Shown here in pieces: positions 53,199-62,079 of a stretch of 64,000 bases of DNA (positions are counted from its first letter, which is position 1; each line of letters starts with the position of its first letter). The translations under genes and the position numbers were made by a program. Under the pieces are notes generated by a model. The model saw only the letters and a program-made list of their open reading frames with translations, had not been told where the DNA came from and searched no databases. This DNA comes from Profundicola chukchiensis (GTDB taxonomy: Bacteria > Bacteroidota > Bacteroidia > Flavobacteriales > Weeksellaceae): positions 1-64,000 of the forward strand of contig NZ_JANAIE010000006.1 of assembly GCF_029664245.1 (NCBI RefSeq), read 5' to 3'.

Positions 53199-53260
53199 AA
53201 AAACCCTCCACAATTTCTCATGGAGGGTTAATTCAACTTTTATGAAAAGACTTTTACTTC
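53199..53260 (-). ncRNA. Small RNA unit F, housekeeping-type promoter, about 62 nt
   Basis: The conserved block GAAGTAAAAGTCTTTTCAT then AAAAGTTGAA starts at 53260. It is followed by a 9-bp terminator stem AACCCUCCA/UGGAGGGUU and five U (A53199-53203), then a second U-run. Unlike the other copies it has no sigma-54 elements. It lies 82 bp after the stop of the acyl-CoA dehydrogenase gene on the same strand, and its hairpin is the first terminator after that operon. Confidence 0.7.
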
Positions 53261-53264
53261 GGTG

Positions 53265-53272
53265 CAAATATA
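53265..53272 (-). promoter_or_regulatory. -7 box of unit F
   Basis: TATATTTG on the minus strand exactly matches TAnnTTTG and ends 4 nt before the conserved RNA 5' end at 53260. No clear TTG -33 element is present. This copy would be read by the primary sigma factor rather than RpoN. Confidence 0.6.
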
Positions 53273-53342
53273 AGCGAGATTATTAAATACTATGCTTGAA
53301 TAAGAATCCTTAACATTAATTTAATCTCATTTTATGATTTGC

Positions 53343-55142
53343 TTAAAGCGAATAAGCATTTTCGTTAATAAATTTCTCTGCAATTTCAGTTTTTAATTGA
53401 ACGATGTTAGGAAATTCATTATAACGAGTAAATCTCTTTAAACCACTCAACATCATACGTTGCATGTCACCTTCAGCGAATGAAATAATCCCTTCGGTAG
53501 CATTAGCTTTAATCTTCTCTACAGAATTAAATAACTGAACCTTTGCCATTTTTTCAACTAATTCAGCATGGCTAGAATTTTCATGAGCTAATTTCTCTGC
53601 ACGTAAGATTACACTCTCTGCCATATAAATCTCAATTAAGATTTCAGATGCAGCTAAGATTAATTGTTGTTGGTGCTCTAATTCGGTTCCGTATTTCTGT
53701 AACGCAGCCCCAGAAACCATAAAGAATACTTTCTTAAGGTTTTCTAAGATCTCTTTTTCTTGTGCTAATGTTTCAGAATAATCAGGAATATCAAAAGATG
53801 GAATACTCATTAATTCATCTTGAATATTCATTGCTGGTGTCATCAAATCGATTTTACCTTTGAATGCACGTCTGATTAACATGTCTACAGACAATAGACG
53901 ATTGATCTCGTTGGTACCTTCGTAGATTCTAGCGATTCTAGCATCACGCCAAGCTGCCTCCATCGGAACATCTTTAGAATAACCCATTCCACCAAAGATT
54001 TGGATTCCTTCGTCTGAACAATCTTGCGCTGCCTCAGAAGCCCAAACCTTAAGAATAGAACATTCAATAGCGTATTCTTCTACTCCTTTTAATTCAGCTT
54101 CTTGGTCAGCTAATCCGCTAGCTTTTAATTCTTCAATTTTATCTTGAATATCTTTTGCTGCACGATAAGATCCAGTTTCAGAAGTGAAAGCTGCAATAGC
54201 ACGCTCAGCAATTTTCTTTTGAATTGCTCCAAATGAAGAAATAGCTACATCAAATTGCTTTCTTTCGTTAGCATATTCAATAGATTTAGTTAAGATTCTT
54301 CTTTGAGCGTCTAAACAAGCAGCTGCTAACTTAATACGACCAATGTTTAGAGCATTCATAGCGATTTTGAAACCACCATTTCTTTCTCCCAATAAATTCT
54401 CAACAGGAACTTTTACATCGCTTAAGAAAATTTGACGAGTAGAAGAGGAGTGAATACCTAATTTTGGTTCTTCTTCACCTAACTTAAATCCTTCTCCAGC
54501 TTCATCTTTTTCTACGATAAAAGCAGTAATATTTTTATCATCTTCAATTCTGGCAAAAACAATGAATACCTTAGCAAAACCAGCGTTGGTAATCCACATT
54601 TTTTGACCATTCAAGATGTAGTGTTTACCGTCTTCTGTAAGAGTCGCTGTAGTTTTACCTGAATTAGCATCAGATCCAGCTCCAGGCTCAGTTAAGGCAT
54701 AAGAACCAAACCATTCACCAGTAGCTAACTTAGGTAAATACTTTTTCTTTTGATCTTCTGTACCATAAAGCACGATTGGCATTGTACCGATTCCAGTGTG
54801 TGCACCATAAGCAGTAGCCAATGATCCAGTTGCACCCGAAACATAATCACACGCAAGCATGGTATCTACGAATCCCATTCCCATTCCATCATATTCTGTT
54901 GGAACGCTAATGCTCAAGATTCCCATTTCGCCTAATTGCGTCATAATATTTTCGATTAACTTGTAATCTTTCTCTTCGATTTGAGGTTTTTTAGGCCATA
55001 CTTCGCGATCGATAAATTCCTTGATGCTATCGCGCATCATTTTTTGTTCCTCACTGAAATCCTCTGGCGTGAAAATTTCATTAAATGGAGTTTCCTTCAC
55101 TAAGAAAGACCCACCGATTAGTTTTGATTTATTATCTGACAT
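53343..55142 (-). CDS. fadE: Acyl-CoA dehydrogenase
   Basis: This 599-residue flavoenzyme makes the first double bond in fatty-acid beta-oxidation. Landmarks are YALTEPGAGSDA, MWITNAGFAKVF, ERNGGFKIAMNALNIGRI, QIFGGMGYSKDVPMEAAWRDARIARIYEGTNEI with the catalytic Glu in the last part, and an extended C-terminal domain of about 180 residues. The length and extension match the Bacillus FadE (YusJ) type. It is last in the operon, 72 bp after fadA, and no terminator precedes small-RNA unit F. Confidence 0.92.
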   Translation of the reverse strand: MSDNKSKLIGGSFLVKETPFNEIFTPEDFSEEQKMMRDSIKEFIDREVWPKKPQIEEKDYKLIENIMTQLGEMGILSISVPTEYDGMGMGFVDTMLACDYVSGATGSLATAYGAHTGIGTMPIVLYGTEDQKKKYLPKLATGEWFGSYALTEPGAGSDANSGKTTATLTEDGKHYILNGQKMWITNAGFAKVFIVFARIEDDKNITAFIVEKDEAGEGFKLGEEEPKLGIHSSSTRQIFLSDVKVPVENLLGERNGGFKIAMNALNIGRIKLAAACLDAQRRILTKSIEYANERKQFDVAISSFGAIQKKIAERAIAAFTSETGSYRAAKDIQDKIEELKASGLADQEAELKGVEEYAIECSILKVWASEAAQDCSDEGIQIFGGMGYSKDVPMEAAWRDARIARIYEGTNEINRLLSVDMLIRRAFKGKIDLMTPAMNIQDELMSIPSFDIPDYSETLAQEKEILENLKKVFFMVSGAALQKYGTELEHQQQLILAASEILIEIYMAESVILRAEKLAHENSSHAELVEKMAKVQLFNSVEKIKANATEGIISFAEGDMQRMMLSGLKRFTRYNEFPNIVQLKTEIAEKFINENAYSL

Positions 55143-55214
55143 TTTCTTATTATTTTAAATTTAATTGAAGTCTAAATTTTAGACAATTGAGCTTTTTTAA
55201 CTCTCTATTCTAGC

Positions 55215-56393
55215 TTATAGTCTCTCAAAAATACTTGCGGCTCCTTGTCCTGTACCTACGCACATAGTTACCATTCCGTATTTTTTATCTCGTTTTTTAA
55301 GTTCGTCTAAGATTTGTACTGTCAATTTGGTTCCTGTACATCCAAGTGGGTGACCTAAAGCGATAGCTCCACCATTAACGTTCACGATTTCTTGGTTTAA
55401 ATCAAGTCCTCTAATTACGGCTAATGATTGAGAAGCGAATGCCTCGTTTAATTCAATTAAATCCATGTCACTTTGCTTAAGTCCGGCTTGCTCTAAAGCT
55501 TTTGGAATTGCATACAATGGTCCGATTCCCATGATTCTAGGTGGAACTCCTACGGTAGCATAAGAAACTAATCTTGCAACTGGCTCAAGGTTTAACTCTT
55601 TCACCATTTCTTCTGACATTACTAAAACAAATGCAGCTCCATCACTCATTTGTGAAGAGTTACCTGCAGTAACGCTTCCGCCATTTGCGAAAACTGGTCT
55701 TAGTTTGGCTAAAACTTCTTTAGAAGTATCTGCACGAGGACCTTCGTCTGTATCGAATGTATATTTCTTAGTTTGAACTTTCTCCTTAGCATCTAAAAAG
55801 TTATGTTCAACTTCTAAAGGAACGATTTGATCCTTAAATAATCCTTCTGCATTAGCTTTTAAAGCCTTTTGGTGAGAGTTATATGCAAACTCATCTTGGT
55901 CTTCACGGTTTACTTTGAACTCATTGGCAACCGCCTCAGCAGTTAGACCCATTCCCCAATAATAATCGGCGTGAGCTTTAGAAATATCCGTTTCAGGAAT
56001 TGGTTTATATCCTCCCATTGGAATATAAGACATAGACTCTGCACCACCTGCAATAATACAATCCGCCATCCCTGTACGGATTTTAGCTGCTGCCAAAGCA
56101 ATAGATTCAGAACCAGATGCACAGTATCTATTAACTGTAACTCCAGGAACTTTATCAGTGTCTAATCCCATTAAAGAGATTAAACGCGCCATGTTTAAAC
56201 CTTGTTCTGCTTCAGGCATTGCACAACCTACAATAAGATCGTCAACACGCGTTGGATCCAAATTAGGAACCTGTTTCATTAAATGTTTTAATACCGATGC
56301 TGCCATGTCATCAGGACGAGTAAAGCGTAAACTTCCTTTCGGGGCTTTACCTACAGCGGTTCGATATCCTGTTACTATATATGCTTGTTTCAT
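55215..56393 (-). CDS. fadA: Acetyl-CoA acyltransferase (3-ketoacyl-CoA thiolase)
   Basis: This 392-residue thiolase carries out the last step of beta-oxidation. The acylated Cys91 is in NRYCASGSE, and the C-terminal catalytic motifs are NVNGGAIALGHPLGCTG and MVTMCVGTGQGAA. It forms the usual pair with the hydratase/dehydrogenase encoded 47 bp upstream. Confidence 0.95.
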   Translation of the reverse strand: MKQAYIVTGYRTAVGKAPKGSLRFTRPDDMAASVLKHLMKQVPNLDPTRVDDLIVGCAMPEAEQGLNMARLISLMGLDTDKVPGVTVNRYCASGSESIALAAAKIRTGMADCIIAGGAESMSYIPMGGYKPIPETDISKAHADYYWGMGLTAEAVANEFKVNREDQDEFAYNSHQKALKANAEGLFKDQIVPLEVEHNFLDAKEKVQTKKYTFDTDEGPRADTSKEVLAKLRPVFANGGSVTAGNSSQMSDGAAFVLVMSEEMVKELNLEPVARLVSYATVGVPPRIMGIGPLYAIPKALEQAGLKQSDMDLIELNEAFASQSLAVIRGLDLNQEIVNVNGGAIALGHPLGCTGTKLTVQILDELKKRDKKYGMVTMCVGTGQGAASIFERL

Positions 56394-56440
56394 TGTTTAA
56401 TTTTTTAAATAAGTAGATGAATTAAATTCTCGTACTAATC

Positions 56441-58846
56441 TTAGTTTCTAAGAGGTTTTCCTTTTGTTAACATGTGCTGAATTCTTTCTAAAGTCTTGCG
56501 TTCACCACAAAGTGATAAGAAAGCTTCGCGCTCTAAATCAAGCAAATACTGCTCTGACACTAATGATTCTTCAGACAGATTACCTCCAGACATTACATAA
56601 CCTAATTTGTTAGCAATTAATTGATCGTGTTCCGAAATGTAATTTCCAGCCGCCATTTGGTCAGATCCAACATAGAACATTCCCATAGCGTTATTACCTA
56701 ATACTTTTACTTTTTCTTGAACTGGTTTTGTATAACCTGCATCCGACATTAAAATTACATGCTTCTTAGCTTCTGCAATTTGTCTGTCTTTGTTCATTAC
56801 AATCACATCCTGATCTCTTAAGAAACCTAGATTTTTAGCCTCGTGAGCAGAAGTAGCCACTTTAGCCATTGCTATATTTAAGTATGCTTCTCTTAGGTGA
56901 TTTGTTTTAACATCATCCTTTAGTAAATGTAATCCAGCTCGGCGAACCATTTCTTTGGTTCCACCACCACCAGGAATTACACCCACACCAACTTCTACTA
57001 ATCCCATATAAGTTTCGGCAGCAGCTACGATTTTGTCTGCATGAAGTGAAATTTCACAACCTCCACCTAAAGACATTCCGTGAGGTGCAACTACAACAGG
57101 AATACTACTATAGCGAACTTTCATCATAGTATCTTGGAAAGTTTTAATCGCCATATTTAATTCAAACCAATCTTGCTCTGCAGCCATCATCATAATCATA
57201 GCTAAGTTGGCTCCAACAGAGAAGTTATCAGCTTGGTTACCGATTACTAAACCTTTGTAATCTTTTTCTGCTAAATCGATTGCTTTTTGAATTCCTTGGA
57301 TAACACCACCACCAATAGAGTTCATTTTTGAACGGAACTCTAAGTTGATAACGCCATCGCCTAAATCCTCAATAACAGCTTCGGCATTCTTCCAAACTTC
57401 TTTTGTTTTTCTGATATTATCTAAGATAATGAATGCTCCTTGTCCAGGGATTTCTTTGTACGCTTTGCTTTCAATATCATAGAATTCTTTGTTGCCTTGA
57501 TCGTTTACTTGATAGAATGAAGTAACGCCTGCAGCAAGCATATCTTTTACCCAATCAGCAACTTTATAGCCTTCGCTTTCAATAAGTTCAACACCTTTCT
57601 CAACGCCTACCATGTTCCAAGTTTCGAATGGACCATATTTCCATGCGTAACCTGTTCTCATTCCATCATCTATACTGTATAGATTGTCAGAAATCTCAGG
57701 AACACGTTGAGAAACATAAGCAAATAGAGAAGCAAAGTGCTTTCTAATTAAATCTCCATGTTTTGTTTTATCCGCTAAAAGAACTCCTAATTGTTTCTTT
57801 GTTCCCCCCGCTTGTTTAGCTCTACCAATTACATCTAACTGGTTACGCTCTAGTGGGCGATATTCTAATTTTTCTAAATCTAATGCAAACCTATTAGTAG
57901 ATCCGTCTTTAGCTTTTTCTTTATAGTAGAAACCTTTACCTGTTTTATCTCCTAAGAATTTATTTTCTAAAAGGAAATTTAAAACTTTAGAATCTTTAAG
58001 GTTTTTAACCATTTCGTCACCTTCAGTGTTCTGTTGTAAACCTTTGGTAACATTGGCAGCTGTATCTAAACCAACTAAATCTGCTAGTTTAAATGTACCG
58101 GTCTTCGGACGACCTAAAATACTACCTGTTAAAGTATCTGTTTCCTCAATTGTTAAACCTAATTCCTGTCCAAGTTCCATTACTTTAGCCATAGAATAAA
58201 CACCCACACGGTTTCCAATGAAACCTGGTGTATCTTTCGCTAAAACAGGTTGTTTACCTAAGAATAAACTAGAATAATGTTCAAAGAACGAAATTACCTC
58301 TGGAGAAGTTTTAGGTCCAGGAATAATTTCAAATAATCTTAAATATCTCGGAGGGTTGAAGAAGTGAGTACCACAGAAGTGTTTTTGGAAATCTTCGCCT
58401 CTTCCTTCAGACATCATATGAATAGGAATACCCGAAGTATTAGAAGTAACTAAAGTTCCTGGTTTTCTAAGTTTCTCTACCTTGTCGAACATTTGGTTTT
58501 TGATGTCCAATCTTTCAACAATAACTTCAATAACCCAATCAGAGTCTTTAATTTTCTCTAAATCATCTTCAAAGTTACCTACGGTAATACGAGAAGCGAA
58601 TGCTTTATCGTAAATAGGAGAGGGATTAGATTTAAGAGCTTTATTTAAATGTTCTTGTGCGTTTCTATTTCTAACAACTTTATCGTCAAGCGACAAGCCT
58701 TTTGCTTTTTCTGCATCTGTAAGTTCTCTTGGAAGCATGTCGAGCATTAAAACCTCAACTCCGATTCCAGCTAGCAAACATGCAATACCAGAACCCATCA
58801 CTCCAGATCCCAATACGGTTACATGATTGATGTGTCTATTTTTCAT
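56441..58846 (-). CDS. fadN: 3-hydroxyacyl-CoA dehydrogenase / enoyl-CoA hydratase
   Basis: This 801-residue bifunctional beta-oxidation enzyme has the dehydrogenase first (Rossmann VLGSGVMGSGIACLLAG at 11-27, HFFNPPRYLRLFEI near residue 165). The hydratase/isomerase domain is at the C-terminal side (about 490-700: GNQADNFSVGANLAMI, GMSLGGGCEISLHAD, GVIPGGGGTKEMV). This domain order is the reverse of E. coli FadB and matches B. subtilis FadN. The gene order marR-fadN-fadA-fadE mirrors the Bacillus fadNAE operon with a different regulator. It starts 15 bp after marR. Confidence 0.93.
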   Translation of the reverse strand: MKNRHINHVTVLGSGVMGSGIACLLAGIGVEVLMLDMLPRELTDAEKAKGLSLDDKVVRNRNAQEHLNKALKSNPSPIYDKAFASRITVGNFEDDLEKIKDSDWVIEVIVERLDIKNQMFDKVEKLRKPGTLVTSNTSGIPIHMMSEGRGEDFQKHFCGTHFFNPPRYLRLFEIIPGPKTSPEVISFFEHYSSLFLGKQPVLAKDTPGFIGNRVGVYSMAKVMELGQELGLTIEETDTLTGSILGRPKTGTFKLADLVGLDTAANVTKGLQQNTEGDEMVKNLKDSKVLNFLLENKFLGDKTGKGFYYKEKAKDGSTNRFALDLEKLEYRPLERNQLDVIGRAKQAGGTKKQLGVLLADKTKHGDLIRKHFASLFAYVSQRVPEISDNLYSIDDGMRTGYAWKYGPFETWNMVGVEKGVELIESEGYKVADWVKDMLAAGVTSFYQVNDQGNKEFYDIESKAYKEIPGQGAFIILDNIRKTKEVWKNAEAVIEDLGDGVINLEFRSKMNSIGGGVIQGIQKAIDLAEKDYKGLVIGNQADNFSVGANLAMIMMMAAEQDWFELNMAIKTFQDTMMKVRYSSIPVVVAPHGMSLGGGCEISLHADKIVAAAETYMGLVEVGVGVIPGGGGTKEMVRRAGLHLLKDDVKTNHLREAYLNIAMAKVATSAHEAKNLGFLRDQDVIVMNKDRQIAEAKKHVILMSDAGYTKPVQEKVKVLGNNAMGMFYVGSDQMAAGNYISEHDQLIANKLGYVMSGGNLSEESLVSEQYLLDLEREAFLSLCGERKTLERIQHMLTKGKPLRN

Positions 58847-58861
58847 ATAGTTAAATTAAAT

Positions 58862-59317
58862 TTATTTCTTAAATATTTTTCTTTCGGAAATCATATTCTG
58901 TATGCCTTGATTAACTTCAAAGAATACTTTGAGTTTTTCCATTCCGAATTCTTGTTCGATATTTTTATTGAATTGTAATACAACTTGTTTAGCAATATCT
59001 CTACTTTCCATACCTTCCGCAGTAAGTTTGATAATCACACCTCTACCATCATCTGGGTTGGGATGTCTTTCTATCAAATCTCTTTCTTCAAGGTTTTTCA
59101 ATGTTCGAGAAAGGGAAGTAGGTTCCATTCCCATTTTTGGACCTAGAGATGTACTGGGTGTTCCTTTTTTAGGGTCGATGGAAAGTAATGCAAATCCCAT
59201 CACCATCGTAAAATTATATTTTTTAGCTTCTGTATTATAAGCCTTTACAACTGCATTCCACGTAGTTCGTAACATGTAATCTATCGTGGGTAAATCTTTG
59301 AATATAAAATCTTTCAC
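58862..59317 (-). CDS. MarR-family regulator of the beta-oxidation operon
   Basis: The 151-residue protein (from GTG 59317) has a winged helix-turn-helix of MarR type: FALLSIDPKKGTPSTSLGPKMGMEPTSLSRTLKNLEERDLIERHPNPDDGRGVIIKLTAEG. It is first in the operon with fadN-fadA-fadE and probably senses an acyl-CoA or fatty acid, repressing its own transcript; this is inference. The longer frame from TTG 59362 runs through the promoter and palindrome and is rejected. A TATATTTA box ends 4 nt before the GTG, so the mRNA may be leaderless. Confidence 0.88.
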   Translation of the reverse strand: MKDFIFKDLPTIDYMLRTTWNAVVKAYNTEAKKYNFTMVMGFALLSIDPKKGTPSTSLGPKMGMEPTSLSRTLKNLEERDLIERHPNPDDGRGVIIKLTAEGMESRDIAKQVVLQFNKNIEQEFGMEKLKVFFEVNQGIQNMISERKIFKK

Positions 59318-59321
59318 GTCG

Positions 59322-59354
59322 TAAATATAACAAATTTTATTATGCGTGCATAAT
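59322..59354 (-). promoter_or_regulatory. Promoter and palindromic operator of the marR-fad operon
   Basis: TATATTTA (59329-59322, minus strand) is a near-consensus -7 box. Upstream of it is a 16-bp perfect inverted repeat ATTATGC-GT-GCATAAT (59339-59354), spanning about -22 to -37 if transcription starts at the GTG. This covers the -33 region, a typical position for MarR repression. Further TTATGC half-sites lie at 59379 and 59410. Confidence 0.6.
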
Positions 59355-59568
59355 TTATTCAACTAAATTACTAGCCATTTATGCAACTTTCACAATTATT
59401 TAACACGCGTTATGCTTGAAGAGTTTAAAAATACGGATTTATATATTAATATCATAAGATAAACATATAAATATAATATATCTCGAATTTTGTCCTTTAA
59501 AAATATTTAAGTTTAAATGTTGAGTATGAAATTTTATATTCTCTTAGCTTCTAAAAGTATTTCAATTG

Positions 59569-59598
59569 TTGAAATACCTATAAATAATACTAAATTTG
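59569..59598 (+). promoter_or_regulatory. Promoter of the acyltransferase gene
   Basis: TTG (59569-59571) and TAAATTTG (59591-59598) are 19 nt apart, a full match. The -7 box ends 4 nt before the ATG at 59603, so transcription probably starts at the ATG itself. Confidence 0.7.
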
Positions 59599-59602
59599 TA
59601 GA

Positions 59603-60166
59603 ATGAAGAAAATTATTGGTTCTTTAGTACTCAAGTTAATGGGTTGGAAGCTCATTGTTGAAGAAGACCTATCTCAAATACGTAGTTGTGTCATGGTATG
59701 TGGACCGCATACCTCTAACTGGGATTTCGTAATCGCTGTTGGTGCTTTTTGGAAATTAGGAATTCCTATGAAGTTGTTCATTAAGGATGATTGGACAAAG
59801 CCATGGTATGGATTTATCATTAAATGGTTAGGTGGAATTGGAGTGAATCGTGCACAAGGTCAAAACTTGGTGAAACATGCCGGGAATATGTTACGCGATG
59901 AAAACCAAAGACTTTATCTTTTAAACACACCTGAAGGCACTAGGGGATGGGTAGAAAAATGGAAAAAAGGTTTTTACTATATCGCAAAACAAGGGGAAGT
60001 TCCTCTTTTGTTTGCTACTTCAGACTACAAGAAGAAAGAAGCTATTATTAAAGGTTATATTGATCCACAAAAACATAGCCTAGAAGAGGTATTAGAATTT
60101 GCTAAAGTTGTATATAAAGATATTCATCCAAAATATCCAGAGAATTTTAACAGAGATATTAAATAG
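59603..60166 (+). CDS. PlsC-like lysophospholipid acyltransferase
   Basis: This 187-residue protein has the HX4D motif (HTSNWD: His36, Asp41) and the EGTR motif (Glu111-Arg114) of glycerol-3-phosphate/lysophosphatidate acyltransferases. It belongs to the short branch without a clear N-terminal membrane helix. It probably transfers an acyl chain to a lysophospholipid or related acceptor at the membrane. It is transcribed towards the nuclease gene, which starts at the next base after its stop. Confidence 0.82.
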   Translation: MKKIIGSLVLKLMGWKLIVEEDLSQIRSCVMVCGPHTSNWDFVIAVGAFWKLGIPMKLFIKDDWTKPWYGFIIKWLGGIGVNRAQGQNLVKHAGNMLRDENQRLYLLNTPEGTRGWVEKWKKGFYYIAKQGEVPLLFATSDYKKKEAIIKGYIDPQKHSLEEVLEFAKVVYKDIHPKYPENFNRDIK

Positions 60167-61195
60167 ATGAGGTTTTTAAATATTTTTATACTTCTACTCG
60201 GTATTAGTTCGAGTGCACAAATTCCAAGCTATTATAATTCTATTGATTTTACGGCCTCTCCAGAAGAAGTTAAATCACAGCTAGAGTATTTAGTAAGGAA
60301 CACACAATTATATCATTTAAGTTATACGCCACAGGTTTGGTATGCTTTAAAAGAAACAGATGCAGATCCTGAAAATCCAGATAATGTTTTCTTGATTTAT
60401 GGATACGATGATGAAGATGATTTAAATTTTAATGACAGAACTCGTGGTAAGGATATGACCTGCCATGTAATTTCTTGTACCGATAGATGGAATAGGGAAC
60501 ATGTTTACCCAAAATCTATTGGTGGATATACCAACGATAGCTGGCCAGGCTCAGATGTGCATTCTATTCGTGCTGCGGATTCTAATTTCAATGAAATGAG
60601 AAGTAATTTTCCTTTTGCTGAAGGTTCAGGAAATGCAAGCGTATTAGCCAATTCAAGGTTTTATCCAGGCGACGAATGGAAAGGCGATGTTGCAAGAATG
60701 ATGATGTTTAGTTTTATCAGATATCCGAATGACTTAAAGCCTAATTATGTTGGCGTAGGATTAAATTCTTATCATGAAGATATGCCCGATATTTTCTTGC
60801 AGTGGAATGCAGAAGATCCGCCATCTGCTTATGAAATGCAGAGAAATGATATTATTGAAGAGTTTTATCAAGGTAATAGAAATCCTTTTATTGATAATCC
60901 ATATTTAGCAACTTATATATGGGGTGGGCCGGAAGCCTTGAATACTTGGGATGTTTTGTCAACCGTTGATTTAGAAGAAAAGTCATTTTCTGTTTATCCA
61001 AATCCAACGCATGACTATATAACTTATCAAGAAGAGTTTGATCAAATTTTAATTTATAATCTTCAAGGTCAATTAATTTCTGAAGATGAAAATTTAACAG
61101 ACAATAAAACCTATTTACCTGAAACGCCAGGTTTATATTTTGTAAAATTCTGTCAAAATAATACCTGTAAGACGCTTAAAGTCTTGAAGAAATAA
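60167..61195 (+). CDS. Secreted endonuclease I with T9SS sorting domain
   Basis: This 342-residue protein has a signal peptide (to about 18, SSAQ) and an endonuclease I domain (about 30-260). The active-site segment is WNREHVYPKS (His112) with GSDVHSIRAADSNFNEMRSN; this family degrades extracellular DNA. The C-terminus (VYPNPTHDYITY ... LKVLKK) is a T9SS sorting domain. It would supply nucleotides and phosphate or remodel biofilm DNA. It abuts the acyltransferase gene with no spacer. Confidence 0.9.
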   Translation: MRFLNIFILLLGISSSAQIPSYYNSIDFTASPEEVKSQLEYLVRNTQLYHLSYTPQVWYALKETDADPENPDNVFLIYGYDDEDDLNFNDRTRGKDMTCHVISCTDRWNREHVYPKSIGGYTNDSWPGSDVHSIRAADSNFNEMRSNFPFAEGSGNASVLANSRFYPGDEWKGDVARMMMFSFIRYPNDLKPNYVGVGLNSYHEDMPDIFLQWNAEDPPSAYEMQRNDIIEEFYQGNRNPFIDNPYLATYIWGGPEALNTWDVLSTVDLEEKSFSVYPNPTHDYITYQEEFDQILIYNLQGQLISEDENLTDNKTYLPETPGLYFVKFCQNNTCKTLKVLKK

Positions 61196-61223
61196 TTCAA
61201 TTTTTAAACCTTAATTTTTAGCT

Positions 61224-61231
61224 TAATTTTG
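61224..61231 (+). promoter_or_regulatory. -7 box of thyA
   Basis: TAATTTTG ends 4 nt before the ATG at 61236, predicting a leaderless thyA transcript. A TTG -33 element is not evident. Confidence 0.5.
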
Positions 61232-61235
61232 CCTT

Positions 61236-62030
61236 ATGAGACAATATTTAGATTTAGTTCAGCATGTTTTAGACAACGGAACTCTAAAAGAAGATAGAAC
61301 TGGAACCGGAACCAAAAGTGTTTTTGGATATCAGATGAGGTTTGATTTAGCTGATGGATTTCCGATGGTTACGACCAAGAAATTACATCTTAAATCTATT
61401 ATTCATGAATTATTATGGTTTTTACAAGGTGATACCAATGTAAAATACCTTCAAGATAATGGGGTTAAAATTTGGAATGCTTGGGCGAGAGAAGATGGTG
61501 ATTTAGGTCCTGTTTACGGAAAACAATGGCGTAGTTGGGGTGCTCCAAATGGAGAAACCATAGACCAAATCAAGAAGGTAGTAGAGCAAATTAAAACAAA
61601 TCCAGATTCCCGCAGAATGATAGTTTCGGCTTGGAATGTAGGCGAGTTAGAAGATATGGCATTAATGCCTTGTCATGCTTTTTTTCAGTTTTATGTAGCC
61701 AATGGGAAATTGTCTTTACAGCTGTACCAAAGAAGCGCCGACATCTTTTTAGGCGTACCATTTAATATTGCTTCTTATGCTTTATTACTAAAAATGATGG
61801 CACAAGTAACTGGATTAGAAGAAGGAGAAATTGTTCATACTTTTGGGGATGCGCACATTTATTCAAACCATTTTGAACAAATGAAATTACAATTGACGAG
61901 AGATCCAAAGCCTTTACCAAGCATGAAATTAAATCCTGATGTGAAAGATATTTTAGACTTTAAATATGAGGATTTTGAATTGGTAGATTATACATCTCAT
62001 CCACATATTAAAGGGAAAGTAGCTGTTTAA
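61236..62030 (+). CDS. thyA: Thymidylate synthase
   Basis: This 264-residue folate-dependent enzyme makes dTMP from dUMP. Length equals E. coli ThyA. The nucleophile is Cys146 in [12 protein letters not shown], and the dUMP-binding elements [22 protein letters not shown] and [18 protein letters not shown] are all present. folA, often its neighbour, is not in the window. A strong bidirectional terminator follows. Confidence 0.98.
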   Translation: MRQYLDLVQHVLDNGTLKEDRTGTGTKSVFGYQMRFDLADGFPMVTTKKLHLKSIIHELLWFLQGDTNVKYLQDNGVKIWNAWAREDGDLGPVYGKQWRSWGAPNGETIDQIKKVVEQIKTNPDSRRMIVSAWNVGELEDMALMPCHAFFQFYVANGKLSLQLYQRSADIFLGVPFNIASYALLLKMMAQVTGLEEGEIVHTFGDAHIYSNHFEQMKLQLTRDPKPLPSMKLNPDVKDILDFKYEDFELVDYTSHPHIKGKVAV

Positions 62031-62050
62031 GAGCTAGTATAAAGATTTTT

Positions 62051-62079
62051 AAAAGACGCTGATATTTTCAGCGTCTTTT
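62051..62079. terminator. Bidirectional terminator between thyA and the MpaB-like gene
   Basis: A 12-bp perfect stem AAAAGACGCTGA/TCAGCGTCTTTT with a 5-nt loop and T-runs in both directions. It serves both convergent genes. Confidence 0.93.

Noticed and set aside
1-53260. The repeated 25-bp block as a CRISPR array or MITE
   Set aside because: Spacing is irregular (about 128, 207, 211 and 269 bp), copies diverge, there are no cas genes, no terminal inverted repeats and no target duplications. Terminator stems covary instead.
59318-59362. N-terminal extension of the MarR protein from TTG 59362
   Set aside because: It spans the -7 box and palindrome; GTG 59317 gives the usual family length.
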